From JALEFZ01 sp964564415 (GTDB taxonomy: Bacteria; Bacteroidota; Bacteroidia; J057): a stretch of DNA of 64,000 bases. The notes beneath the pieces are model-generated. The model did not search any database and had not been told where the DNA came from. It worked only from the letters and a program-made list of their open reading frames with translations. The stretch is from assembly GCA_964564415.1 (NCBI GenBank), contig CAZMAV010000007.1, positions 124,001 through 188,000 of the forward strand, written 5' to 3'. Both the position numbers and the translations under genes were made by a program. Shown here one piece after another: positions 43,897 to 54,400 of the stretch; the first letter of the stretch is position 1, and the number at the start of each line of letters is the position of its first letter.

Positions 43897-44469
43897 ATGG
43901 TCAACATCGTCATCTTCGGCCCTCCTGGAGCAGGAAAGGGCACTCAGTCCGGCATCCTTATCAAAGAATATCAATTGGTACACTGCTCCACAGGAGACAT
44001 GCTGAGGGCTGCCATGGCCTCAGGATCAGAACTGGGCAAACAGGTCAAAGACATCATCGCTGAGGGCAGGTTGGTCAGCGACGAAATCGTCATTGCCCTT
44101 ATTGAAAATCGCATCGAAAGCCATCCCGCTGCCAAAGGATTTATTTTTGACGGATTCCCCCGTACCGTTGCCCAGGCTAAAGCTCTTGACCAACTCATGA
44201 AGAAAAAAGAGACAGTTATCTCCTGTATGCTGAGCCTTATCGTCCCAGAAGAAGAACTGATCAACCGCCTCCTGGAGAGGGGCAAGGAAAGTGGAAGGTC
44301 CGACGACAACAGAGAAACCATCACCTCACGTATACAGGAATACAAAACTAAAACACTTCCCGTAGCTGATTATTACCGCTCTCAGGGTAAACTCAGTGAA
44401 ATAGATGGAGTAGGATCGGTGGAGGAAATCGCCGAAAGAATCTCTGAGGGCATTAAGGTCCATGTGTGA
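43897..44469 (+). CDS. adk: Adenylate kinase
   Basis: 190 aa. P-loop GPPGAGKGTQ at residues 7-16, STGDMLRAAM, and the family signature FIFDGFPRT. The LID is the short form (GKESGRSDDNRETI), without a zinc finger. It interconverts ATP + AMP and 2 ADP. The obg gene follows after 49 bp, with no terminator between. Confidence 0.96.
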   Translation: MVNIVIFGPPGAGKGTQSGILIKEYQLVHCSTGDMLRAAMASGSELGKQVKDIIAEGRLVSDEIVIALIENRIESHPAAKGFIFDGFPRTVAQAKALDQLMKKKETVISCMLSLIVPEEELINRLLERGKESGRSDDNRETITSRIQEYKTKTLPVADYYRSQGKLSEIDGVGSVEEIAERISEGIKVHV

Positions 44470-44518
44470 TCTTACATGACATCCATCGCCGTTGGCGGGG
44501 AATAAGAAAGAAGAGGAG

Positions 44519-45544
44519 ATGGCATCATTTGTAGATTACGTCAAATTATACCTCAAAAGTGGAAAGGGAGGCAAGGGTGTTGTCTCCTGGAGGAGAGAGA
44601 TGTTTGTACCCAAAGGGGGGCCTGATGGAGGAGATGGAGGCAAAGGGGGCGATATAGTCCTCCGAGGCAATGCCCAGATGTGGACCCTCCTGGACCTCAA
44701 ATATCGAAAGCATATCAAGGCCGAATCCGGTCAGAATGGAGGGGGGCAGAAAAAAACTGGCAAAAGCGGAGCCGACGAATTCCTTGAAGTTCCTCTGGGA
44801 ACCATCGCCAAGGATGCTGAAACCGGAGAGTTTTTGGGTGAAGTGACCGAAGATGGCCAATCCGTGGTCCTCCTCGAAGGTGGCCACGGCGGAAAAGGCA
44901 ATGTCCACTTCAAATCTTCCACTAATCAGGCCCCGGAGTATGCCAGCGAAGGGGGTCCGGCCAGAGAAAAAGCCGTCGTCCTGGAACTCAAGACCCTTGC
45001 AGATGTAGGCTTGGTAGGCTTTCCCAATGCGGGAAAATCCACCCTCCTCTCCGTCCTAAGCGCCGCCAGACCCAAGGTCGCCGATTATGCCTTTACCACC
45101 CTTGTGCCTAACCTCGGAATCGTATCCTACAGAGATTACCGCTCCTTCGTCATGGCGGATATCCCTGGGATCATCGAAGACGCACACAAAGGAAAAGGCC
45201 TGGGCTTTCAGTTCCTCAGACACATCGAGCGAAACAATCTCCTCCTTTTCATGGTCCCCTGTGATGCCGACAACATTGCCGAAGAATACCAAGTTCTTCT
45301 CAATGAAGTCAAGCTCTACAATCTCGACCTGATCAAGACCCCCCGACTCCTCGCCATTACCAAGGTCGATCTTATCGACCGGGAACTCCAGGAGGAGATC
45401 GAAGTGGAAATCAAACAAGACAAAGAAATGGATCAGGTCGAGTACCTTTTTATTTCCGCCATCGCCCAGCAGGGCCTGACCGAACTCAAGGATAAACTCT
45501 GGGCCAAGTTGACAGACTTACCCGCATTCATGAAGGAAGAATGA
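44519..45544 (+). CDS. obg: GTPase Obg/CgtA
   Basis: 341 aa from the ATG at 44519 (after GAGGAG). The Gly-rich Obg fold (VSWRREMFVPKGGPDGGDGG) precedes the G domain: G1 GFPNAGKSTLL, G2 TTL, G3 DIPGIIEDA and G4 TKVD. It lacks the C-terminal extension of some Gram-positive forms. It acts in 50S maturation and stress response. The stop overlaps the start of the next small gene. Confidence 0.95.
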   Translation: MASFVDYVKLYLKSGKGGKGVVSWRREMFVPKGGPDGGDGGKGGDIVLRGNAQMWTLLDLKYRKHIKAESGQNGGGQKKTGKSGADEFLEVPLGTIAKDAETGEFLGEVTEDGQSVVLLEGGHGGKGNVHFKSSTNQAPEYASEGGPAREKAVVLELKTLADVGLVGFPNAGKSTLLSVLSAARPKVADYAFTTLVPNLGIVSYRDYRSFVMADIPGIIEDAHKGKGLGFQFLRHIERNNLLLFMVPCDADNIAEEYQVLLNEVKLYNLDLIKTPRLLAITKVDLIDRELQEEIEVEIKQDKEMDQVEYLFISAIAQQGLTELKDKLWAKLTDLPAFMKEE

Positions 45545-45930
45545 AGCTGGAAAAGTTTTTGGACAAAAAACGGATAGACGTAAAAAGGCTTCGACAAGAA
45601 AGGCCCAGTCTCTGGGCAGCCTGGGAAAAGCTGTTTGAACGCCTGGGGCCGGCTTCCTTCGACCAACAAAAGAAGTTTGACTTCAATCCCCTTCGACTCT
45701 CTTTTCCCTCTCAAAAACCCATAGAGGAAAGCAGTCCGGCCAGACCCAAAAAGAAACTTCCCCTGAAAAAACCGAGCCTTAAGAAAAGTTCTTCTGCTCC
45801 CACTCAGGAAGAGGCAGGCAAGGAAATCCGAAAGGCTCCCTTGCCCAAGAAAAAACTTCCCTTAAAAAAGGTAGTTAGGAAGAAAGAAAATACAACTCAA
45901 GATTCACCTCCCAAGCAGGAAGACAAATAA
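45541..45930 (+). CDS. Small basic protein coupled to obg
   Basis: 129 aa. The first about 60 residues are a compact helical part (FLDKKRIDVKRLRQ, LWAAWEKLFERLGPASF), the rest a Lys/Pro-rich tail with repeated P-K-K-K-L-P-L-K-K units (three clear copies). It overlaps the obg stop and abuts the M16 gene. Charge suggests RNA or ribosome binding, fitting an obg neighbour, but this is inference. Confidence 0.65.
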   Translation: MKLEKFLDKKRIDVKRLRQERPSLWAAWEKLFERLGPASFDQQKKFDFNPLRLSFPSQKPIEESSPARPKKKLPLKKPSLKKSSSAPTQEEAGKEIRKAPLPKKKLPLKKVVRKKENTTQDSPPKQEDK

Positions 45931-47187
45931 ATGCAGGCATTACCTTATACCAAACGCCAACTTGACAATGGCCTCAAGGTCATTGTCCACGAAGATCACT
46001 CGGTCCCCAAGGCAGTCGTAGATGTCCTCTACAAGGTCGGTTCCAAAGACGAAGAACCTCACCGTACGGGCTTTGCCCACCTCTTCGAGCATTTGATGTT
46101 TGAGGGGAGCAAGCACATTCCCCATTATGATATTCCCTTGCAGCGGGTAGGGGGCGACAACAATGCCTTTACCACCGCCGACATTACCAACTACTTTCTT
46201 TCCCTCCCTTCCAATCAGTTGGAAACGGCATTTTGGCTGGAGTCCGACCGCATGCTAGAACTGGCTTTTTCAGAAGAAAAGCTCGACATTCAAAAGCGTG
46301 TGGTCATAGAGGAGTACAAGCAGCGCTACCTCAACCAGCCCTATGGAGATGCCTTTATCAAGCTCAGGGCCCTCCATTACCAGGTTCATCCCTATCAGTG
46401 GCCGACCATTGGCAAAGACATCAGCCACATTCAGGAGGCGAAGTTGGAGGAGGTCAAGGACTTTTTCTTTGGCTACTACGCCCCAAACAACGCCACCCTT
46501 ACTGTGGTGGGTGATGTAGATCCGGAGGAAGTTTTTGCCCTGGCAGAAAAATGGTTTGGACCCATCCCCTCTCGCCCCCTCAAAAAGCGAAAGCTGGAAG
46601 TCGAACCACCACAGGAGGCCTTACGTCAGATGAGCACCTACGGAAGGGTTCCCTTCCCGGCTGTTTATAAGCTCTTTCACATCCCCGGCTACAAAGAACG
46701 CAGCTATTATGTGGCGGATATCCTCACTGATCTACTATCCAATGGAAAGAGTGGCCTGCTGTTTCAACACATGGTCAAGCAAAAAAAGGTCAGCAATGCC
46801 GTGCAAGCCTACTCCTGGGGCCTCCACGATCCGGGGATCATTTCCATAGACGGAAAATTGAGCGAGGGCACAAGCTTTGAGGACTTTGAAGAAGCCCTCA
46901 AAGAAAGCCTGGAACAGCTCTACGAAACCACGGAGAAGGACCTTGAAAGAATCAAGCAAAAACTTCAAGCTACCTTTATTTTGCAAAAAACCACCCTCCT
47001 CAACAAAGCCATTGGTTTTGCCATGTCTGACGCCCTGGGTGATGTCGACCTGATCAACACCACCCCGGACATTTACCAAAATATAAGCCTGAAAGAAGTC
47101 AGGGAAGCGGTACGAACTTACCTTAAACCCGAAAATTCATCCACCCTGTACTACCTACCTGAGAAGGCCGAGGCTCAAGTCTCATGA
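45931..47187 (+). CDS. M16-family zinc peptidase
   Basis: 418 aa, no signal peptide. The inverted zinc motif H50-L-F-E53-H54 (HLFEHLMFEGSKH) and the distal Glu (about residue 126, VVIEEYKQRY) are intact. The rest has the two-lobed M16 layout. Many members work as pairs with a second inactive M16 protein; none follows here. The start codon directly follows the stop of the basic protein. Confidence 0.9.
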   Translation: MQALPYTKRQLDNGLKVIVHEDHSVPKAVVDVLYKVGSKDEEPHRTGFAHLFEHLMFEGSKHIPHYDIPLQRVGGDNNAFTTADITNYFLSLPSNQLETAFWLESDRMLELAFSEEKLDIQKRVVIEEYKQRYLNQPYGDAFIKLRALHYQVHPYQWPTIGKDISHIQEAKLEEVKDFFFGYYAPNNATLTVVGDVDPEEVFALAEKWFGPIPSRPLKKRKLEVEPPQEALRQMSTYGRVPFPAVYKLFHIPGYKERSYYVADILTDLLSNGKSGLLFQHMVKQKKVSNAVQAYSWGLHDPGIISIDGKLSEGTSFEDFEEALKESLEQLYETTEKDLERIKQKLQATFILQKTTLLNKAIGFAMSDALGDVDLINTTPDIYQNISLKEVREAVRTYLKPENSSTLYYLPEKAEAQVS

Positions 47188-47264
47188 CCTCTTTATTTTA
47201 ATCTATCCATCAAAAAAGGGGAATTCGCCCCTAACATTCTCCCAAAAACCCGGGTATATATAAG

Positions 47265-49082
47265 GTGATGAAGATACAGGAAGTCGTCATAGAAAAGGTC
47301 CGAAAACTCCCCGACCAGCCAGGGGTCTATCGGTTTTTGAATAAAAAGGGAAAAATCATCTATATCGGTAAGGCAAAAAGCCTACGCAAGCGGGTGAGCA
47401 GCTACTTCACTGCCTCCCGGGGGCATTCCTACCGGATTTCACACATGGTCAGGCACATCGAAGACATTGCCTTTACCATTACCAACAGTGAGATTGAGGC
47501 CCTTCTTCTGGAAAATAACCTGATCAAAAACCACCAGCCTCGCTACAATATCCTGCTCAAAGATGGCAAGACCTATCCCTACGTCTGCATCAAGAACGAG
47601 CGATTTCCACGGGTATTCCCTACCCGCAACAAGGTAGACGACGGTTCGACCTACTATGGACCCTACCCCAGTGTGACCACGATGAAGGCCATCCTGGACC
47701 TCATTCGCAACCTCGTCCAACTCCGCACCTGCAACTATCACCTCTCAGAAGCCAACATAGAGGCAGGCAAATTCAAACGCTGCCTGGAATTTCAGATCGG
47801 CAACTGTGGGGCTCCCTGCGAAGGCAGGGTCTCCGAAGAGGAATACAACGAAGGCATCCGTCAGGTCAGACATATCCTTAGGGGAAACCTCAGCCCCGTT
47901 CTTCAGCATATTGAAGTTCAAATGAAGGAAGCTGCCAACAACTTCGAATTCGAAAAAGCAGACTTCTACAAGCGAAGGCTGGAAAAAGTCCGTGCCTATA
48001 AGCGGAGGAGTACCGTGGTCTCCGAAAGGATCAATGACCTGGAAGTTCTGACCATAGAATCCGAAGAACACCTTTCTGTGGTCAACCATTTCAAGGTCAT
48101 GAACGGGGCCATCATTCAGACCCATGCCTGGGAAATAAAGCGTCAGCATGAAGAGAGCGAAGAAGAAATCCTTTTGGCTACCCTGGAACACATGATGGCC
48201 GGAGATGAAGAAATCCTTCCCGAAATCGTAAGTAACCTATCCTTTGAAAATGAAGAACTCCTGGAGGGCTACCAGATCGCCGTGCCCCAACGAGGAGACA
48301 AAAAGCACCTGGTTGAGCTTTCCCTCAAAAATTGCCGTACCCTGCTGACAGAAAAGCTCTACAACCAAAACTTCAAGAAGAGAAAAACAGCTCAGGAGGC
48401 CATGATGGAGGAGCTGCAAAAGGAACTCAACCTGGACGAACTTCCAGACCATGTTGAGTGCTTCGACAACTCTAACTTTCAAGGGTCTTCTCCTGTAGCT
48501 TCCTGCGTGGTATTCAAAAATGGTAAGCCCTCCAAAAAGGATTACCGCCACTTTAACATCAAAACAGTGGAGGGACCTGATGATTTTGCCTCAATGACAG
48601 AGGTGGTCGGGAGAAGGTACCGCAGGCTCCTGGAGGAAGAAAAGGAATTGCCCAAACTCATTGTCATAGATGGAGGAAAGGGCCAGCTCAGCCACGCAGC
48701 CGAAGCCCTGGCCGAACTTGACCTGCTGGGAAAAATCCCCATGATAGGCATCGCCAAACGTCTGGAAGAAATCTACCGGGTGGACGATCCCCTGCCCCTG
48801 CACATCGATAAAAAAAGTCCGGCCCTCCACCTCATCCAACAGCTCCGCAACGAAGCTCACCGCTTTGCCATTACCTTTCACCGACAAAAGAGAAGCAAGA
48901 CTAACCAACGATCCAAGCTGACCCAGATCAAGGGAATAGGGCCACAGGCAGAAAAAGAGGTTTTCAGGCATTTTCGATCCATCAAGAAACTCAAAGAAGC
49001 ACCTCAGGCTGAGCGAGAAGCAAAATTGGGCAAAAAGCGGGCAGAAATCCTCGAAAAGGCCATTGCAGATGGCAAATTGTAA
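47265..49082 (+). CDS. uvrC: Excinuclease ABC subunit C
   Basis: 605 aa. GIY-YIG nuclease (PGVYRFLNKKGKIIYIGKAK) at 18-37, UVR motif (MKEAANNFEFEKADFYKRRL) near 220, and the RNase H-like C-terminal nuclease (ECFDNSNFQGSSPVAS near 398, IVIDGGKGQL), ending with helix-hairpin-helix (LTQIKGIGPQAEKEV). It makes both incisions in nucleotide excision repair. Confidence 0.95.
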   Translation: MMKIQEVVIEKVRKLPDQPGVYRFLNKKGKIIYIGKAKSLRKRVSSYFTASRGHSYRISHMVRHIEDIAFTITNSEIEALLLENNLIKNHQPRYNILLKDGKTYPYVCIKNERFPRVFPTRNKVDDGSTYYGPYPSVTTMKAILDLIRNLVQLRTCNYHLSEANIEAGKFKRCLEFQIGNCGAPCEGRVSEEEYNEGIRQVRHILRGNLSPVLQHIEVQMKEAANNFEFEKADFYKRRLEKVRAYKRRSTVVSERINDLEVLTIESEEHLSVVNHFKVMNGAIIQTHAWEIKRQHEESEEEILLATLEHMMAGDEEILPEIVSNLSFENEELLEGYQIAVPQRGDKKHLVELSLKNCRTLLTEKLYNQNFKKRKTAQEAMMEELQKELNLDELPDHVECFDNSNFQGSSPVASCVVFKNGKPSKKDYRHFNIKTVEGPDDFASMTEVVGRRYRRLLEEEKELPKLIVIDGGKGQLSHAAEALAELDLLGKIPMIGIAKRLEEIYRVDDPLPLHIDKKSPALHLIQQLRNEAHRFAITFHRQKRSKTNQRSKLTQIKGIGPQAEKEVFRHFRSIKKLKEAPQAEREAKLGKKRAEILEKAIADGKL

Positions 49083-49117
49083 GCCCCCTCATCCCTGAAA
49101 TCACCTGAAAGTTTTTC

Positions 49118-49125
49118 TATATTTG
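49118..49125 (+). promoter_or_regulatory. Candidate -7 element for the PQQ dehydrogenase gene
   Basis: TATATTTG matches TAnnTTTG, 64 nt before the ATG at 49189. No TTG at the expected -33 distance. Confidence 0.4.
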
Positions 49126-49188
49126 AGAGACTTTATTCAAATTCTCCCCTTTTGAGTATATTCTTTCTGCCATATCTACCTAATATCC

Positions 49189-50625
49189 ATGAGACATAGC
49201 CTACTTTTTGCCTCTTTGATCCTCTACTTTTCCCTGGGAAAATCTCAGTTGCCCCAGGTCATTGACACCCTTGCCCTCTCCCAAACCCGCCTCGAAATCA
49301 GGGTCGTGGCTGAAAATCGCTACATCCCCTGGGACCTGGCCTGGTCTCCTGACGGTTGGCTATGGTTTTCACAGCGTGACGGGAGGCTGCTCAGGCTGCG
49401 GCCTGAAAATGGCTATCTCGAAGAGGTCTTTTTGATCGAAGAATCCTTTGAGTCCTTCGAAAACTCCGGGCTCCACGCCCTAGCCCTGCATCCTGACTTC
49501 CCGGAGACTCCCTACCTTTACGTGCACTTTACCTTTACCTGGGATTCCTCACGCCTGGTTCGCTTTACCTTCGACGAAGAAGACCTCACCCTGAAAGACC
49601 GCTTCGTTCTTCAGGATGACATATGGGGATCCAGCTCCCACAATGGCTCCCGGATCGTCTTTTCTCCATCCGGAGACAAACTCTTTCTTGCCTTGGGCGA
49701 TGGATACCAGGCCGAGCGGGCACAGGACGTCTACGATCTCAACGGTAGCATTCTCCGATACAACCTCGATGGGTCCATCCCTGAAGACAATCCCTTTCCG
49801 GGCTCTCCGGTATGGTCCTATGGCCATCGCAACCCTCAGGGTCTGGTATTCGGAAGCAATGGAATCCTGTATAGCTCCGAACATGGAACTTCCAATCACG
49901 ACGAGCTCAACATCATCCAAAAAGGAAGAAATTATGGCTGGCCCAATGTCGAGGGTCTTTGTAACCTTCCCGAGGAAGACAGCATCTGCACCAGTGATGA
50001 TCTCGTCGAACCCCTCTACGATTACCAGTGGACCGTGGCTGTCTGCGGTACAGAGTATTACGATCATCCTGCCATTCCCGAATGGCAAGCTAGCCTCCTC
50101 CAAACCAGCCTCAAAGGAGGGGATGGAGGTACAGGTCAGCGCCTTCAGGTCTTTCACCTAGATGAAGGAGGAAGGGTGGTGCAAAGCATTGACGACCACC
50201 TTGTCCGGACCTTTGGCCGCCTCCGAGACGTCGAGGCCAGCCTGGATGGGAGGGTGTTTATCTGCACCTCAAACCAGGAATTCAACGGAGAAGAAGTCAG
50301 ACAATTTAATGATGATAGAATCATAGAAATTCGTAACCTCGACCTCGACTACGACACGCCGGATTTTAAGGCTGATCCATTGGAGACCATGAGGATAGGT
50401 CCCAATCCCGCTTCAGAATTCCTGGACATCAGGATGCCTTTTTACCAGGGAAAAGCAGAAATCAAACTAAGAGACCTTCAGGGTCGTAAAGTTTATTCAA
50501 AAGAGGTGGATGTTGATGGTCAAGTATTTCAAATTAACAGAAATGGAATTGGACCAGGCATCTACACCCTTGAGGTCATACTGGAAGATGGATCGGCTTC
50601 CGTCAGAAAGATATTCTGGCAGTAA
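49189..50625 (+). CDS. PQQ-type sugar dehydrogenase with T9SS sorting domain
   Basis: 478 aa. A signal peptide (LLFASLILYFSLGKS) leads to a six-bladed propeller of the soluble glucose/aldose dehydrogenase type: IPWDLAWSPDGWLWF, SSHNGSRIVFSPSGD (catalytic His), FLALGDGYQ, GHRNPQGLVF, and HGTSNHDELNII. C-terminal about 80 residues are a T9SS sorting domain (RIGPNPASEFLDIRM ... GPGIYTLEVIL). It oxidises sugars with PQQ, at the cell surface because of the tail. PQQ synthesis genes are not here. Confidence 0.9.
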   Translation: MRHSLLFASLILYFSLGKSQLPQVIDTLALSQTRLEIRVVAENRYIPWDLAWSPDGWLWFSQRDGRLLRLRPENGYLEEVFLIEESFESFENSGLHALALHPDFPETPYLYVHFTFTWDSSRLVRFTFDEEDLTLKDRFVLQDDIWGSSSHNGSRIVFSPSGDKLFLALGDGYQAERAQDVYDLNGSILRYNLDGSIPEDNPFPGSPVWSYGHRNPQGLVFGSNGILYSSEHGTSNHDELNIIQKGRNYGWPNVEGLCNLPEEDSICTSDDLVEPLYDYQWTVAVCGTEYYDHPAIPEWQASLLQTSLKGGDGGTGQRLQVFHLDEGGRVVQSIDDHLVRTFGRLRDVEASLDGRVFICTSNQEFNGEEVRQFNDDRIIEIRNLDLDYDTPDFKADPLETMRIGPNPASEFLDIRMPFYQGKAEIKLRDLQGRKVYSKEVDVDGQVFQINRNGIGPGIYTLEVILEDGSASVRKIFWQ

Positions 50626-50653
50626 GAACTTTTTATCTTAATGATTAGGCTCA

Positions 50654-50703
50654 GGCGCTGTTGGGGTTGAAGATAAGTTACTTATGACAACCCCAGCAGC
50701 GCT
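50654..50703 (+). repeat. 16-bp stem-loop after the PQQ dehydrogenase gene
   Basis: GGCGCTGTTGGGGTTG pairs over all 16 positions (two G·U) with CAACCCCAGCAGCGCT. The 18-nt loop contains a smaller palindrome, ATAAGTTACTTAT. It lies 29 nt after the stop codon, but no T-run follows on the plus strand, so it is not a simple terminator. Possibly an mRNA 3'-end stabiliser. Confidence 0.7.
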
Positions 50704-50759
50704 ATTGATGGTATCGCAAAAAAATGATTCGTGATCATCACTTTTAAATATCTCCCATT

Positions 50760-51176
50760 ATGGCTAAGAACAAGACTCAACCTAACGAACGAAGCGTGGC
50801 AGACTTTCTTTCGGAAGTTGATCAGGAGCAAAAAAGGAAAGATAGCTTTGCATTATTGGAGATGTTCAGGGACATCACCGGAGAAGAAGCCCAAATGTGG
50901 GGAGACAGCATCATTGGCTTCGGTTCCTACCATTATAAATATGAATCCGGCAGGGAAGGAGATTTTCTGGCGGCCGGCTTTTCTCCTCGCAAAACCTCGT
51001 TGAGCCTTTACATGATGGGAGGCTTTGAGGGCTTCGAAGATTTGTTGGGGCAGTTGGGCAAGTATAAAACAGGAAAGTCCTGCCTTTACATCAACAAATT
51101 GGAGGATGTAGACCTTAATATTTTGAAAAAAATGATCAAACATTCCTACGAAGCCATACAGCAAAGATATTCCTGA
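50760..51176 (+). CDS. DUF1801 family protein
   Basis: 138 aa with the YdhG-like fold: EEAQMWGDSIIGFGSYHYKY and FSPRKTSLSLYMMGGFEGF are the conserved DUF1801 blocks, and the C-terminus is CLYINKLEDVDLNIL. Some family members bind heme or iron, but no function is established. Soluble, single gene. Confidence 0.8.
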   Translation: MAKNKTQPNERSVADFLSEVDQEQKRKDSFALLEMFRDITGEEAQMWGDSIIGFGSYHYKYESGREGDFLAAGFSPRKTSLSLYMMGGFEGFEDLLGQLGKYKTGKSCLYINKLEDVDLNILKKMIKHSYEAIQQRYS

Positions 51177-51412
51177 TTTTTGCCCTTTTTTTCACTCAAT
51201 AAGTCCTTAATTTCTCAAACATATACCCAAAGAAATATTTATATTCATACGAGGTAAGGCTGACTAAAACTACGGTTTTCTAATTATTACAAAAGATCAT
51301 GACAAGGGTCTCAGCTCGGTGGGTAGGCCGATGGGTGTTTTGCCCCCAGGATTTGACTCATTGTATTGAAACAGTCTTTGTGCATTTGCCCTAAACCTTA
51401 ACGATTTTGACG

Positions 51413-54400
51413 ATGAAGCTTCGCCTATTTTTGACAGGCATTGCCCTTTTTATACTCCAACTGTCCAGCGCCCAATTGGCGCAGCCTTTTTCTGTTAAAT
51501 CCAGGCTAGGCAAGGTAAGCAGCGAGCACGTAGAGGTCTATGCCTACGAGGAAGACCTGGACGCCGCTAACCGCGTAGCGAGAATGGCTGAACAAGCACG
51601 CTATGAGCTAGGGATTCTTTTCGACTATCGCCCCGTAGGCACTTATAAGCTCTTTTATTTTCCCTCGGCCCAGGCCCTCCTGCACAGCAATATCGACTGG
51701 GGTCCCTCCGAAGAGGTAGAAGGAAGAATAGAGTTTCCGGAGGGCCAAGCCCTCATTGTACATCCCGGAAGCAGCCAGGGTCTATATCAGGAAGTTAGAA
51801 AAGCAATGGCCGAGGTCATCCTGGAAGAGTTTGCCAACGGAACTCTATTCAACACCATTCTACAAAAAGAACTCCTCCTCTACGATGCCCAGTGGTTTTT
51901 TGAAGGCCTGGTCGAATACGCTGGCTCAGGCTGGACCTATGAAGACGAAAGAAAAATTGCCGGAGCCTACAAGGAAGACCTGGTAGCCCTGGCCATAGAA
52001 GGTGATGGAGAGCTGAGCCGCCTCTTGAGAAAGTCCATTTGGCACTACATCGTCCATGAGTATGGCGAGCAAAAGATATCCGAAATCGTCTACCTCGTCA
52101 ATATCTCTCACTCCATAGAGTCAGGCATCATTTCTGTCTTGGGCATCACCCTCAATACCCTCACCCTCAGATGGGAAAGGTATATCAAGAATAGAATCAA
52201 AAACCTCCTGGTCAACAGGCTAAAGTTGGAAGACTATGGCCCCTACACCGACATCCCCCTTCAGGACAAACAGCGAGTCCTGGCTGCCCGATACCATGGG
52301 GATTCCAATCGGGTCGCCCTCTACCTGGACCGAGAAGGCCAGCAGTCAGTACAAATCTATGACATCGGCGAAAAGTCCTGGACTACCACCCCCATTAAAT
52401 CCGGATTCAAGCATCAAAACGCCCAGTTGCTGGATTTTCAGGCCACCCTGGAATGGCATCCCAACCAAGCGCTGATCTATGCCCCCGTATGGACCAAGGG
52501 TCAGTATAAGCTGGCGATGTACGACCTTGTCGAAAATGAGCTCACCATGCGTGATCTTCCAAGGGATGTCAGAAAAATATACACGATTTCCATCTCCCAT
52601 GATGGCAATCGCTTGCTCTTTTCAGCCTTACACAAGGGAAGTATAGACATCTACACAGGTCCTAGCAAGGAAGGGTCCTTTAAGCAAATCACCAACGACG
52701 GCTATGATAACCTGGATCCCATCTGGAGCGATGATGATCAGTCCATTTTCTTTTCTTCAAATAGAAAAGAAATTGGAAAATCCTCTTTCGAGGAACAACT
52801 ATACGGTTATGAGAACCACTTCGATATTTTTCAGATCATCATGACTAGGGATACAGCTCTCTGGGCCCGTATCAGCTCCACTCCCTTTATCGATGAGCGT
52901 CAACCTCAGGTAACAAGCCATTACGAACTTTGGTACCTATCTGACCGATCGGGTGTCTCCAACCTCGAGGAAATAGACATATCCAGCCATAAGGCCAGTG
53001 CTTTGACCAACCTTTCTGTAGGGATTGGAAGCCTGCACCTGTACAACAACTTTGCCTTATTGACCCATTACAAGGGCAAAAAAGCCGAGCTTCTTCTCAT
53101 GCGAAGGTCAAGCCTGGGCGAAAATAAATTTCCCGAACCTACCCTGCGCCGTTTGGAGAATGACAGCAAACGCAAGATAGAGGAGCAGAAAGAGGAAAAG
53201 CGCAAAGAAAAGCTGGAAAAAATCAGGCGTCAGGAAGAGGAGGACGTCAAAAAAGCAAAAGAAGATAAGAAAAAAAAAGAGGAAGAAGCTGAGAAAAAGG
53301 AAAAGCAGCCCGTAAGGTACTACATCTTCGACGATGATGATGAGCCCTATGAGGTAAAAAAGGCTGATAAGGATGACTTTCTTACCCAACCTAAGCCACA
53401 ATCTAAGGCTCCGACCACGGTGTTTGGGCGGGTGGACAAGCCTGAACTTGGGGACGTGGAAGTATCCAGGCCCACCTATGGAGAAAATCCCTGGCGTACC
53501 CTTTACACGGGGCTCAACATCCATTACGATCCCATTTCTACCTTGGGACTTAAGTTTGACGCAGGCTTTCAGGACCTCGCCCAAAATCACGAGCTTAAGG
53601 CAACCTGGATTCCCTTTATCCGGCTTAGGATAGCGCCCAGAGATCACATCATCCGAGCCGATTATGCTTATAAAAAGAACAAGATTGACCTGATCGGAGA
53701 GGCTGGACTCACCACTCGTTTCCTATGGATTCAGGATGTCTCGACCTCCCTTGACTCCCTGATTTTCCGCTATAACAAGGTATTTGCCAATGTGGGGGCC
53801 CGATATCCCCTATCTGCCAAATCTTTTATGGAAGCCAAGGCCGGAATTCTTCGCCTCGACCGACTCGATCAGCGACTCACTCGCCTAGTACTGCTCAACG
53901 ACAGGGATAACCTGCTGAGGGGAGGCCTCAAAGCCGAATATGACAATACCGTCAAAAAGGACGGGTTCACCCTCGAGGGCTTCAAAGCACAAGCCCAGGC
54001 AGATTACTTTTATTCCCTCAACAATAGCCAGGAGGCCTTCTACCGCGCCAAGGCCCGGATTAACTATTACCGCCCCATATTTGACAACATGGTTCTTTCC
54101 CTTCAAGTTTCCGGTGGTTTTAGTTCGGCGCGCTTCGTGCCTCAGTATTACCTCGGTGGGGTCCCCGGTCAGTTGCACAATCCCGTCGTCTTTCAGCGGA
54201 GGGACGAAAACCGCGTGAGGGACAACAGTGTAGATACCAGCCTTTACGCCCTGCACTTCGCAGAATTCCTCACGCCTATGCGGGGATTTGGCTACAATAC
54301 CCGTTCAGGATCAAGATACATGATCGCCAACCTCGAACTGCGAATTCCCATATCCAAGCTGCTGAGGTACTCCCTACAGCCTAATTCTCTCTACAATGTA

